A stretch of DNA of 64,000 bases from Pseudoxanthomonas sp. Root65 (GTDB lineage Bacteria; Pseudomonadota; Gammaproteobacteria; Xanthomonadales; Xanthomonadaceae). Position numbers and translations under genes: made by a program. The stretch is taken from the NCBI RefSeq assembly GCF_001427635.1, contig NZ_LMHA01000001.1:1897133-1961132 (forward strand), given 5' to 3'. This document shows, in pieces, positions 56,074 through 64,000 of this stretch (positions are counted from its first letter, which is position 1; each line of letters starts with the position of its first letter). Under the pieces are notes generated by a model. That model ran no database searches. It saw nothing but the letters and a program-made list of their open reading frames with translations, and was not told the origin of the DNA.

Positions 56074-58083
56074 TCAGGGAGGCGAGACCGCCTGGTCATC
56101 GGTTCGCAGCCGCAGCACCGGCAATCCGGAATCCGGATGCGGCGCGATGGCGTGGTCGAGGTCCGAGGTCGCCTGCGTCACCGCATCCAGCGCCGTGCGC
56201 GCTTCGCGCAGTGGCCGCCACAGGCGCACCAGGTTGAACGCGCGCTGCTGCTGCAGCACCTGCGCGCTGCCGATCCACAACGGCATGTCGCCGGGCTGCA
56301 GGCGCGTGTCGGCCGGCCACAGGCGCAGCACCAGCACCTCGCCGGGCTGCACGCCCTTGCGCAGCATCAGCAGGCTTTCGGCGCGCGTGTCCAGGGTGGC
56401 GGGCAGCACGGGTTGTTCGTCGTCGGGCAGGTCGCTGTCCAGCAGGTTCAGCGCCTCTTCCCAGCCGGCCTGCGGCTGCTCGCGCCAGCCGTCGGCAGCC
56501 AAGCTGGCTTTCAGCGGGGCCAGCGGACCGGCGACCTGCACGTCCAGCGGCCAGCGCTGTTCGTCGTCGAATTCGTTGCGGCGTCCCGGCAGCGACTGCC
56601 AACCGTCGTCCCACCACGCCTGCAGGGTGACGCTGCGTTCGGTCACCGGCGTCTGGAACTGCGCCAGCATGTGCTCCACGTTGCGGGGGGCATGCCACAG
56701 TCCCGCCAGCACGAAACTGCCATAGAACAGCCACGCGATCGGCTTGATCCAGAACGAGCGCACCATGCGGCGGCGATAGGCGATGCCCAGCACCAGCAGC
56801 CAGACCAGGCCGAACAACATGCCGCCGACCACGTCGCTGAGCCAGTGCGCGCCCAGGTAGAGGCGGGCGAAGCCGATCAGCGCCACCACGATGCCCGACA
56901 CCAGGTAGGGCCAGACGCGCGTGCGCCCCGGCAGTTCCCGAGCGATCAGCACGGCGAAGAAGCCGAAGGTGATGGTCGACATCGTCACCGCAATGGACGG
57001 GAAACCGAACCCGCTGCTGACACTGGGCGGCTTGGGGATGTCCACCGAGGCGCCCAGCCACGCCGTCAGCGCCAGCCCGAAGGCGATCGCCGCCAGCCAG
57101 TGGGCGGCCGCCATCCAGCGCTTGCGCCAGCACAGGTAGCCCAGCACCAGCAGCGAGGCCGGCGCCAGCACCTGCTCGTCGCCCAGCGAAGCGAGCGCGG
57201 CCAGCGGATGGTCCGCCAGCGGGTTGCGCAGCGCGCGCATCAGGTCGTAGACCCACAGGTCGACCGCCAGCGGTTCGCCGTGGCCGATCACGATGACCAG
57301 GAACGCGAACCACACCCAGACGATGGCCAGCAGCAGGATGGCCAGCAGGGCCAGCGGCACGGATTCGCGCCGTGTCGGCTCGAACACCGCGGCCGTGTAG
57401 CGACCCAGCACCGGATGCGCGTGCGACCACGCCAGCGCGCGCGCCAGTAGCGCGTCGGCGTGCGCGGCGAACCAGCGGTAGGTGTACAGCACCATCGCCC
57501 AGGCCAGCGCGATCACCAGCACCAGCAGCCCCAGCACCAGCGCCAGACGGCCGGCGACGGCGGCCACGGCATCGTAGGCATGGCCCAGCACCCAGCCGGG
57601 CAGCAGGAACGCCACTGCCCACGCGATGCACGCGGCGGCACTGGCCACGGCGTAACGCCGCAGCGGCATGCGCGAGATGCCCGCGACGGCCGGCACGAAC
57701 GGGCGGATCGGTCCCACGAAGCGCGCGATGAAGATGCTCTTCCACGCGTTGCGACGGAACAGCAGCTCGCCGCGGTCCAGCAGTTGCGGATACTTGCGGA
57801 ACGGCCACACGGTGCGCAGCTGCTGGCCCCAGCGATGGCCGATCCAGTAACTGGTCGCGTCGCCGACCAGCGCGCCGAGCATGGCGCAGGCGACCGCATA
57901 GGGTCCGGAGATCTCGCCCAGCCCGATCAGCACGCCGACCGCGAACAGCAGCGGCAGCGCCGGGACGATGGCGCCGATGATGATCACCGCGTCGCAGAAC
58001 GCGATGGCGAAGATCACCAGTCCCGCGGCCACGGGATGCGCGCTGATCCAGGCCAGCAGGTTGTCGAACCAGGAGGCTTCCAT
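56074..58083 (-). CDS. DedA-PAP2-LssY fusion membrane protein with degenerate PAP2 site
   Basis: A 669-residue protein in three parts. Residues about 1-195 form a DedA/VTT domain (IVPALPLLFAVGVLIG; RFVGPIRPFVPAVAGISRMP), implicated in lipid flipping. About 230-450 are a PAP2-type phosphatase fold; its third motif RLYLGAHWLSD is intact, but the second, normally PSGH, reads PSIA near residue 361, so the acid-base His is missing, and the first (KxxxxxxRP) is not clear. About 470-660 match the LssY C-terminal domain. Lipid carrier or phospholipid traffic is likely; phosphatase activity is doubtful. Divergent from the kinase-like gene. Confidence 0.88.
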   Translation of the reverse strand: MEASWFDNLLAWISAHPVAAGLVIFAIAFCDAVIIIGAIVPALPLLFAVGVLIGLGEISGPYAVACAMLGALVGDATSYWIGHRWGQQLRTVWPFRKYPQLLDRGELLFRRNAWKSIFIARFVGPIRPFVPAVAGISRMPLRRYAVASAAACIAWAVAFLLPGWVLGHAYDAVAAVAGRLALVLGLLVLVIALAWAMVLYTYRWFAAHADALLARALAWSHAHPVLGRYTAAVFEPTRRESVPLALLAILLLAIVWVWFAFLVIVIGHGEPLAVDLWVYDLMRALRNPLADHPLAALASLGDEQVLAPASLLVLGYLCWRKRWMAAAHWLAAIAFGLALTAWLGASVDIPKPPSVSSGFGFPSIAVTMSTITFGFFAVLIARELPGRTRVWPYLVSGIVVALIGFARLYLGAHWLSDVVGGMLFGLVWLLVLGIAYRRRMVRSFWIKPIAWLFYGSFVLAGLWHAPRNVEHMLAQFQTPVTERSVTLQAWWDDGWQSLPGRRNEFDDEQRWPLDVQVAGPLAPLKASLAADGWREQPQAGWEEALNLLDSDLPDDEQPVLPATLDTRAESLLMLRKGVQPGEVLVLRLWPADTRLQPGDMPLWIGSAQVLQQQRAFNLVRLWRPLREARTALDAVTQATSDLDHAIAPHPDSGLPVLRLRTDDQAVSPP

Positions 58084-58146
58084 CGCCGGATTATAGGCGG
58101 CGGTACATGACCCGCGTCTGCGACCTATGGACGGTAGAATGCCGCG

Positions 58147-58809
58147 GTGGACCTGCGCTCGCCTTCCGAAATCGCCGCACTCAAGGCCGACAGCTTCGGC
58201 CGCATCTCGTTGATGCAGGGGCCACAGGGTCCGTTCGTAAGGCGTGACCTCGCGCACGTTCCGTTATGGCTGCGGTTGCCGGCGTGGTGGCTGGCGCGGC
58301 GCGAGGCACTGGCGCTGCGCCAGGTCGCCGGCATGGCCGACGTGCCGCAGCTGCTCGACTGGACCGGCCACCGGCTGGACCGCAGCTACATGGAAGGCGC
58401 GGCGATGTACCAGCGCCCGCCGCGCGGCGACCTGGCCTACTTCCGCACCGCGCGCCGGTTGCTGCAGCAGTTGCATCGCCGCGGCATCGCCCACAACGAC
58501 CTGGCCAAGGAAGCCAACTGGCTGGTGCTGGAAGACGGGCGTCCGGCGATCATCGACTTCCAGCTCGCCACCCGCGGCGATCCGCGCTCGCGCTGGATGC
58601 GCCTGCTCGCACGCCAGGACCTGCGTCATCTGCTCAAGCACAAGCGCATGTACTGCGCCGCCTCGCTGACGCCGGTGGAGAAACGCGTGCTCAAGCGCAC
58701 CTCGTGGTTGCGCGAACTGTGGTTCCGCACCGGCAAGCCGGTCTACCGCTTCATCACCCGACGCCTGCTGAAGTGGGAAGACAACGAAGGGCAGGGGCCC
58801 AAACCCTAG
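58147..58809 (+). CDS. Small kinase-like protein (RIO/InaA-like)
   Basis: A 220-residue single-domain kinase: the catalytic loop is HRRGIAHNDLAKEANWLVLE with Asp and Asn, and the metal-binding Asp lies in RPAIIDFQLA. The N-lobe is short, as in RIO, lipopolysaccharide or InaA kinases. Starts at GTG 58147. No LPS core genes adjoin it; its divergent neighbour is the DedA-PAP2 gene, so an envelope lipid substrate is possible. Confidence 0.82.
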   Translation: MDLRSPSEIAALKADSFGRISLMQGPQGPFVRRDLAHVPLWLRLPAWWLARREALALRQVAGMADVPQLLDWTGHRLDRSYMEGAAMYQRPPRGDLAYFRTARRLLQQLHRRGIAHNDLAKEANWLVLEDGRPAIIDFQLATRGDPRSRWMRLLARQDLRHLLKHKRMYCAASLTPVEKRVLKRTSWLRELWFRTGKPVYRFITRRLLKWEDNEGQGPKP

Positions 58810-58885
58810 CAACGAGGGGAGAGGGAAGAGGAGCGAGTAGAATCCGGCACACGGACTTCACCCGTTTCCTGGATGCGTTCCCCAC

Positions 58886-59701
58886 ATGACGACCCTCGCC
58901 GGCAAGACCCTCTTCATCACCGGCGCCTCGCGCGGTATCGGCCTGGCCATCGCCCTGCGCGCGGCGCGCGATGGCGCCAACGTGGCCATCGCGGCCAAGT
59001 CGTCCGTGCCGAATCCGAAACTGCCCGGCACCATCCACACCGCCGCGCAGGCGGTGAACGAGGCCGGCGGCCGCGGGCTGGCGCTGAAGTGCGACATCCG
59101 CGAGGAGGACGAAGTGAAGGCGGCGATGGCCGCCACCGCCGACGCCTTCGGCGGCATCGACATCCTGGTCAACAACGCCAGCGCCATCTGGCTGGCCGGC
59201 GCGCTGGACACGCCGATGAAGCGCTTCGACCTGATGCAGCAGGTCAACGCGCGCGGCAGCTTCCTGTGCGCGCAGGCCGTGCTTCCTTACCTCAAGCAGG
59301 CGGCCAACCCGCACATCCTGACGCTGGCGCCGCCGCCCACGCTCGACCCAAAGTGGTGGGCGCCGCATACCGGCTACACGCTGGCGAAGATGGGCATGAG
59401 CTTCGTCACGCTGGGACTGGCCGGCGAGTTCGGTCCGCAGGGCATCGCAGTCAATGCGCTGTGGCCGCGCACCATCATCGCCACCGATGCGTTGAACATG
59501 ATTCCAGGCGTCGAGATCCCGCGCTGCCGCACGCCGCAGATCGTCGCCGACGCCGCGCATGCGGTGCTGGTGCGCGAGGCCCGCGGTTTCCACGGGCAGT
59601 TCCTGATCGACGAGGACGTGCTGCGCGAGGCGGGCGTCAACGATTTTGCGCCGTATGCCGTCGATCCGTCGCAATCGCTGCTGCCGGACCTGTTCCTGTA
59701 G
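58886..59701 (+). CDS. SDR family oxidoreductase (HSDL2-like)
   Basis: A 271-residue short-chain dehydrogenase: FITGASRGIGLAIALRAARD (nucleotide-binding), AKSSVPNPKLPGTIHTAA, typical of the HSDL2/peroxisomal-like group, VNNASAIWLAG and GYTLAKMGMSF (Tyr and Lys). Substrate unknown; the group acts on fatty-acyl or steroid-like alcohols. Starts at ATG 58886. Confidence 0.9.
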   Translation: MTTLAGKTLFITGASRGIGLAIALRAARDGANVAIAAKSSVPNPKLPGTIHTAAQAVNEAGGRGLALKCDIREEDEVKAAMAATADAFGGIDILVNNASAIWLAGALDTPMKRFDLMQQVNARGSFLCAQAVLPYLKQAANPHILTLAPPPTLDPKWWAPHTGYTLAKMGMSFVTLGLAGEFGPQGIAVNALWPRTIIATDALNMIPGVEIPRCRTPQIVADAAHAVLVREARGFHGQFLIDEDVLREAGVNDFAPYAVDPSQSLLPDLFL

Positions 59702-59772
59702 TCGCGGGCAGGGGCGACCCCGCGTGCCGCGCAACCTGCCTTCGATGTCGGTCATGAAGAGGAGCCACCACG

Positions 59773-60177
59773 ATGTCGCCATCTGAAACCGCAGGACGCC
59801 AGGCGCTGGCTTTCATCCGCATGACCCTGGCCACGTTGCTGTTCGTGCATGGCATCGCACGCGTGCTGGCCGATGGCGTGGCGCCCTTCGGCGTATTCCT
59901 GGAGTCGCGAGGATTTCCGTTCGGACTGGGGATCGCATGGTTCGTGACGGTGTTCGAGCTGGTGGCAGCACCGGTGCTCGCCGCGGGACGCTGGGTCACG
60001 CCGATCGCGCTGGTGTTCAGCGCCATCTACGCCTGCGGCATCTGGCTGGTGCACGCCTCTGCGGGCTGGTTCGTCGTGGGCCTGGGCCGCAATGGCGCCG
60101 AATACAGCGTGCTGATCATCGCCTGCCTGCTGGCCCATGCGTGGGCGCACCGGAAACCGTCTTCCCTGTCCATCTGA
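59773..60177 (+). CDS. DoxX family membrane protein
   Basis: A 134-residue inner-membrane protein with four helices (FIRMTLATLLFVHGIARVLA, FFG-like loop, WFVTVFELVAAPVLAAG, PIALVFSAIYACGIWLV, YSVLIIACLLAHAWA). DoxX proteins are linked to sulphur or redox membrane processes. GAGGAGCC precedes the ATG. gloA starts 7 bp after its stop, so they are one operon. Confidence 0.88.
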   Translation: MSPSETAGRQALAFIRMTLATLLFVHGIARVLADGVAPFGVFLESRGFPFGLGIAWFVTVFELVAAPVLAAGRWVTPIALVFSAIYACGIWLVHASAGWFVVGLGRNGAEYSVLIIACLLAHAWAHRKPSSLSI

Positions 60178-60184
60178 GGTTGCC

Positions 60185-60622
60185 ATGAAATACCTGCACG
60201 CGATGATCCGCGTCCATGATCTCGACGCCACCAGCCGTTTCCTCACCGAGGGCCTGGGCCTGACCCAAACCCGTCGCATGGACAGCCCGCAAGGCCGCTT
60301 CACGCTGGTGTACTTCGGTGCGCCGGCCAATCCGGAGGCGGAGATCGAGCTGACGTACAACTGGCCGCCGGAAGACGGCAGCCCGCCCGAAACCCATGGC
60401 AGTGCGCGCAACTTCGGCCACCTCGCGTTCGAGGTCGACGACATCTATGCGCTGTGCGCGCACCTGCAGTCGCAGGGCGTCACCATAAACCGCCCGCCGC
60501 GCGACGGGCGCATGGCGTTCGTGCGCACGCCGGACCTGATCTCCATCGAACTGCTGCAGAAGGGCGCGGCGCTGCCGCCGCAGGAGCCTTGGCTTTCGAT
60601 GGCGAATACGGGAAGCTGGTAG
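60185..60622 (+). CDS. gloA: Lactoylglutathione lyase (glyoxalase I)
   Basis: A 145-residue VOC enzyme converting the methylglyoxal-glutathione hemithioacetal to S-lactoylglutathione. Metal ligands are conserved: His5 (LHAMIRVHDL), Glu in IELTYNW, His in NFGHLAFEV and Glu in SIELLQ. Closely matches the Ni/Co-type bacterial GloA. Co-transcribed with doxX and probably the next cysteine hydrolase gene 24 bp on. Detoxification of methylglyoxal is its role. Confidence 0.95.
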   Translation: MKYLHAMIRVHDLDATSRFLTEGLGLTQTRRMDSPQGRFTLVYFGAPANPEAEIELTYNWPPEDGSPPETHGSARNFGHLAFEVDDIYALCAHLQSQGVTINRPPRDGRMAFVRTPDLISIELLQKGAALPPQEPWLSMANTGSW

Positions 60623-60646
60623 GCAGCCGAACGAGGAGCCCGCAAG

Positions 60647-61183
60647 ATGAATCTCGCCCTGGTCGTGATCGACGTGCAGCGTGGCCTGTTCGAGCCGCAA
60701 CCGCCGCCGGCCGATGCCGATGCGGTGATCGCGCGCATCAACGCGCTGGCGGACAAGGCGCGCGAGGCGGCCGCCCCGGTGGTCTTCGTCCAGCACGAGC
60801 GGGCCGGCGACCTGGAAGCCGAATCGGCGGGCTGGGCGCTGCACCCGGGCCTGCGGGTCGTCGAGGGCGACCACCGCATCCGCAAGACCACGCCGGATGC
60901 CTTCCTGCGCACCGGTCTGGACGAAGTGCTGTCGTTCTGCGGCGTGGAAGGCGTGGTGCTGTGCGGTTACGCCACCGAGTTCTGCGTGGACACCACCACG
61001 CGCAGCGCCGCCGCGCACGGCTACCACGTGGTGCTGGCGTCGGATGCGCACACCACCCATGACAAGGCGCACGCCGACGCCGCGCAGATCCGTGCCCACC
61101 ACAACGCCACGCTGCCTGCCATCCGCAGCTTCGGCGTGGGCATCCGCGCGCTGCCGGCGGCCGAGATCGCCTTCGCCGGCTGA
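60647..61183 (+). CDS. Isochorismatase-like cysteine hydrolase
   Basis: A 178-residue hydrolase: Asp9 in VVIDVQRGLF, Lys in RIRKTTPDAF and the nucleophile Cys113 in CGYATEFCVDTTTRSA complete the catalytic set, and DAHTTHDKAHADAAQI is typical. Family members hydrolyse amides such as nicotinamide or peroxyureidoacrylate; substrate is not clear. Third gene of the doxX-gloA group. Confidence 0.92.
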   Translation: MNLALVVIDVQRGLFEPQPPPADADAVIARINALADKAREAAAPVVFVQHERAGDLEAESAGWALHPGLRVVEGDHRIRKTTPDAFLRTGLDEVLSFCGVEGVVLCGYATEFCVDTTTRSAAAHGYHVVLASDAHTTHDKAHADAAQIRAHHNATLPAIRSFGVGIRALPAAEIAFAG

Positions 61184-61192
61184 GCGCCGGCG

Positions 61193-62077
61193 TCAGCCCA
61201 TCGGGGCGTGCAGCCGCGAACCGCAGTTGCGGCAGTGCAGGGCGTCGGGATCGTGGCCTTCCAGCCCGCATTCCGGGCAACCGCGACGGTCCAGGTGGCC
61301 GCGCTCGTGCGAGGCCTCGCGCAGGCTGCTGGCCAGTTCCGCCGTGTAGATGCCGGTGGGGACGGCGATGATGCTGTAACCGATCAGGATCAGCACCGAC
61401 GTGATCGCGCGGCCGGCGGTGGTCTGCGGCGCGATATCGCCAAAGCCGACGGTCGCCATCGTCACGATGGCCCAGTACATGCTGGTGGGAATGCTGGTGA
61501 AGCCGTGCTCGGGGCCCTCGACCACGTACATCAGGGCACCGAAGATGACCACCAGCGTCAGCACCGCGCAGACGAAGACGAAGATCTTGCGCCGGCTGCG
61601 CCACAGCGCGCCCACTAGCTGCCCGCTCTCTTCCACGTACTGGGTCAGCTTGAGGATGCGGAACAGCCGCAGGATGCGCAGGATACGCACCACCAGCAGG
61701 CTCTGCGCCCCCGGCACCAGCACCGACAGGTACGTGGGCAGGATGGAGAGCAGGTCGATGATGCCCCAGATACTGACCGCGTAACGCAGCGGCCGCCGCA
61801 CGGTCGCCAGGCGCAGCGCGTATTCGGCGGTGAACAGCAGCGTGAACGCCCATTCCAGCGCGTAAAGCACGCCGGCGTGACGCGCGTGGAAGGACTGCAC
61901 GCTGTCCAGCATGATGACGATGACGCTGGCGAGGATGGCCAGCACCAGCACCAGGTCGAAATTGCGCGACGGCGGCGTGTCGTGCCGGTAGATGATGTCG
62001 AACCAGCGCCGTCGCCAGCCGTCCTCGGTGGCGGGATTGAGCTGGGGGTCCGAGAACAGGCGCGGCTGGAACTTCAT
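61193..62077 (-). CDS. Kv-type voltage-gated potassium channel with C-terminal zinc ribbon
   Basis: A 294-residue six-helix channel: S4 voltage sensor VVRILRILRLFRILKL with spaced Arg, pore TMATVGFGDIAP (selectivity filter TVGFGD), and a C-terminal four-Cys zinc ribbon (CPECG..CRNCG) of a kind seen in bacterial ion transporters. Tetrameric K+ channel expected. The start ATG at 62077 gives MKFQPRLFSD. Convergent with the cysteine hydrolase gene, 9 bp apart. Confidence 0.93.
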   Translation of the reverse strand: MKFQPRLFSDPQLNPATEDGWRRRWFDIIYRHDTPPSRNFDLVLVLAILASVIVIMLDSVQSFHARHAGVLYALEWAFTLLFTAEYALRLATVRRPLRYAVSIWGIIDLLSILPTYLSVLVPGAQSLLVVRILRILRLFRILKLTQYVEESGQLVGALWRSRRKIFVFVCAVLTLVVIFGALMYVVEGPEHGFTSIPTSMYWAIVTMATVGFGDIAPQTTAGRAITSVLILIGYSIIAVPTGIYTAELASSLREASHERGHLDRRGCPECGLEGHDPDALHCRNCGSRLHAPMG

Positions 62078-62182
62078 GGGGCGCCATGATGCACCAACGC
62101 GCCGCCACCTGCCTTGCGACCCGCCTGCGGTGCCTGCCCGCATGCGTCACAATACGTTCCCCCTCCTGCTGCCCGCCTGCTC

Positions 62183-63406
62183 ATGAGCGCCACGACTTCC
62201 GATCTGCTGTCGAACGGACAGCGCTACTACCTGCCGGTCTATCGTCCGCGCGAGGTGATCCTGGAGCGCGGCCAGGGCGCACGGGTGTGGGACAGCGAGG
62301 GCCGCGAATACCTGGACCTGTCCGCCGGCATCGCCGTCTGCGGCCTGGGCCACAACGATCCTGAACTGGTCGCCGCGCTGACCGAACAGGCCGGCAAGCT
62401 GTGGCACACCAGCAACGTCTTCTACAGCGAGCCGCCGCTGCGATTGGCCGAAGAACTGGTCACCGCGTCGCGCTTCGCCGAGCGCGTGTTCCTGTGCAAT
62501 TCCGGTGCGGAAGCGAATGAGGCGGCGATCAAGCTGGTGCGCAAGTGGGCGTCCTCGCAAGGACGCGCGCCGGACCAGCGTGTCATCGTGACCTTCCGCG
62601 GCAGTTTCCACGGTCGCACCCTGGCCGCCGTCACCGCGACCGCGCAGCCCAAGTACCAGGAAGGCTACGAACCGCTGCCGGGCGGTTTCCGCTACGTCGA
62701 CTTCAACGACCTGACCCAGCTCGAGATCGCCATGTCCTGCGGCGACGTGGCCGCGGTGATGCTGGAACCGGTGCAGGGCGAGGGCGGCGTGATGCCGGCC
62801 GCGTCCGGCTTCCTGCGCGGCGTGCGCGAGCTGTGCGACCACCACGGCGCGCTGCTGGTACTGGACGAGATCCAGGCCGGCATGGGCCGCACCGGCACGT
62901 TGTTCGCGCACTGGCAGGATGGCGTGGTGCCGGACATCGTGACGCTGGCCAAGGCGCTGGGCGGTGGTTTTCCCATCGGTGCGATGCTGGCCGGTCCCAA
63001 GGTGGCCGGGGTGATGCAGTTCGGCGCGCACGGCACCACTTTCGGCGGCAATCCGTTGGCGGCGGCGGTGGCGCGCGTGGCGCTGCGCAAGCTGGCGTCC
63101 CCGCAGATCGCCAACAATGTGGCGCGGCAGTCGGCGGCGCTGCGCAAGGGACTGGAGGCGATCAATGCCGAACTCGGCCTGTTCTCCCAGGTGCGCGGCC
63201 GTGGCCTGATGCTGGGCGCGGTATTGAACGCGAAGTACGCAGGGCGCGCCGGCGAGGTGCTGGACCTGGCCGCCGCGCAGGGCCTGCTGATGCTGCAGGC
63301 CGGCCCCGACGTGCTGCGCTTCGTGCCGTCGCTCAACATCACCGATGCGGAAGTCGCCGACGGGCTGGCCCGCCTGCATGCGGCCTTGCGTGCCTTCGCC
63401 GCCTGA
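62183..63406 (+). CDS. argD: Acetylornithine aminotransferase
   Basis: A 407-residue class III PLP aminotransferase in arginine (and possibly lysine/DAP) synthesis: N-acetylglutamate semialdehyde + glutamate to N-acetylornithine. FLCNSGAEANEAAIKLVRKW, VLDEIQAGMGRTGTLFAH, and PLP-binding Lys257 in TLAKALGGGFPIGA are intact. ATG 62183 follows a 100-bp gap to the divergent channel gene. Bacterial ArgD often also has succinyl-DAP aminotransferase activity. Confidence 0.94.
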   Translation: MSATTSDLLSNGQRYYLPVYRPREVILERGQGARVWDSEGREYLDLSAGIAVCGLGHNDPELVAALTEQAGKLWHTSNVFYSEPPLRLAEELVTASRFAERVFLCNSGAEANEAAIKLVRKWASSQGRAPDQRVIVTFRGSFHGRTLAAVTATAQPKYQEGYEPLPGGFRYVDFNDLTQLEIAMSCGDVAAVMLEPVQGEGGVMPAASGFLRGVRELCDHHGALLVLDEIQAGMGRTGTLFAHWQDGVVPDIVTLAKALGGGFPIGAMLAGPKVAGVMQFGAHGTTFGGNPLAAAVARVALRKLASPQIANNVARQSAALRKGLEAINAELGLFSQVRGRGLMLGAVLNAKYAGRAGEVLDLAAAQGLLMLQAGPDVLRFVPSLNITDAEVADGLARLHAALRAFAA

Positions 63407-63418
63407 GCGGTGATGCGG

Positions 63419-64000
63419 TCAGGTCGCGGGGAGGGTAAGCCGCGCGACCGTCTGGCCGGACACGCCGTCGATCTGCAGCGCGATGCCGTGCCGTTCGCAC
63501 AGGCGCCGCACGATCGACAGCCCCAGACCGAAGCCGTTGCTGTCGGCGCCCTTGGCGAAGGGTGCGAAGTCCTCCTCGCGCACGCCGTGGCCGGGATTGG
63601 CGATGCGCAGCGTGCGGCCTTCCATGTCGATGACGATGCGCCCCCCACGGGTATGCGCGAAGGCGTTGCCGACCAGGTTCGACAGTAGGATGTTGAGCAC
63701 GGTCGCCGGCAGCGTGGCGACGACGTCGGCCGGGACCTCGACCTGCACCTCGACGGGCTTGTGCTCCAGCAGCGGCGACTGCTCGACGATGACGCGTTCC
63801 AGTAACGGCAGCACCGGGACCGACAACGCCGCTTCGGTGGAGGTCTGCTCCCGCGCCAGCGAGAGCAGCAGTGCCACGGTCTGCTCCAGGTGGAGCGACG
63901 ACTGCGCGATGTGATCCACGTGGCGGCGCGCGGCGTCGGAGAGTCCGGTCTCCATGCCCAAGCGCTCCGTCGCCGTACGGATCACCGTCAGCGGTGTGCG
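63419..64000 (-). CDS. Sensor histidine kinase, 3' part (5' end beyond window)
   Basis: The last ~190 residues of a two-component kinase. Reading in from the right edge gives RTPLTVIRTATERLG, the end of the HisKA motif (the phospho-His lies just outside). The ATPase domain has the N box ILLSNLVGNAFAH, G1 IANPGHGV and G2 GFGLGLSIVRR. The substrate response regulator should lie to the right. Convergent with argD, 12 bp apart. Confidence 0.92.
   Translation of the reverse strand, partial: RTPLTVIRTATERLGMETGLSDAARRHVDHIAQSSLHLEQTVALLLSLAREQTSTEAALSVPVLPLLERVIVEQSPLLEHKPVEVQVEVPADVVATLPATVLNILLSNLVGNAFAHTRGGRIVIDMEGRTLRIANPGHGVREEDFAPFAKGADSNGFGLGLSIVRRLCERHGIALQIDGVSGQTVARLTLPAT

Overview
The window is high-GC, gene-dense chromosomal DNA from a gammaproteobacterium. 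I place it in the Xanthomonadaceae/Lysobacter group, with Pseudoxanthomonas-like as my best guess. Reasons: a pyrophosphate-dependent phosphofructokinase near a membrane pyrophosphatase, an alpha-lytic-type secreted protease, an efflux locus laid out like smeRv/smeU1VWU2X of Stenotrophomonas, an ECF43-type sigma factor with kinase relatives, and palindromic intergenic repeats of a kind common in this group. No tRNA, rRNA, CRISPR array, prophage or complete insertion sequence was seen. The species call is inference from gene content only.

Layout. 1-6.5 kb: the 3' end of a UDP-sugar dehydrogenase, a membrane Ser/Thr kinase with TPRs and a small downstream partner, and a divergent secreted DUF11 protein. 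7-15 kb: a pseudogene with an in-frame stop, a GH2-like secreted hydrolase, an MFS exporter, a multi-HAMP chemoreceptor, a short MscS channel and a secreted OB-fold-like protein. 15.3-17.7 kb: an ECF43-like sigma factor followed by an 85-residue stand-alone copy of the kinase N-terminal module, a solo DUF4096 protein, and a candidate small RNA with C-rich loops. 17.9-33.2 kb: mostly housekeeping and stress genes (apt, an ECF42 sigma factor, gnd, DJ-1, an ABC exporter, lipocalin) and a clear SoxR/FMN-reductase pair with a SoxR box.

33.4-43.6 kb: a PagL-like lipid A deacylase, then a complete RND efflux operon on the minus strand (small ORF, smeU1, smeV, smeW, smeU2, smeX) with a divergent LysR regulator whose promoter carries a palindrome. 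43.8-50.8 kb: pyrophosphate and adenylate economy, namely a proton-pumping pyrophosphatase fused to a C-terminal OmpA-like domain, PPi-dependent phosphofructokinase and adenylate kinase. 50.9-64 kb: a secreted S1 protease, a GH5 hydrolase, mpl, a DedA-PAP2-LssY fusion, a kinase-like protein, gloA, a cysteine hydrolase, a Kv-type channel, argD and the 3' part of a histidine kinase.

The most unusual items are the pyrophosphatase-OmpA fusion, the split sigma/kinase arrangement, the C-rich-loop RNA candidate, the PAP2 domain with a degenerate active site, and three convergent pairs of a REP-like repeat, one containing nested, mutually exclusive inverted repeats.
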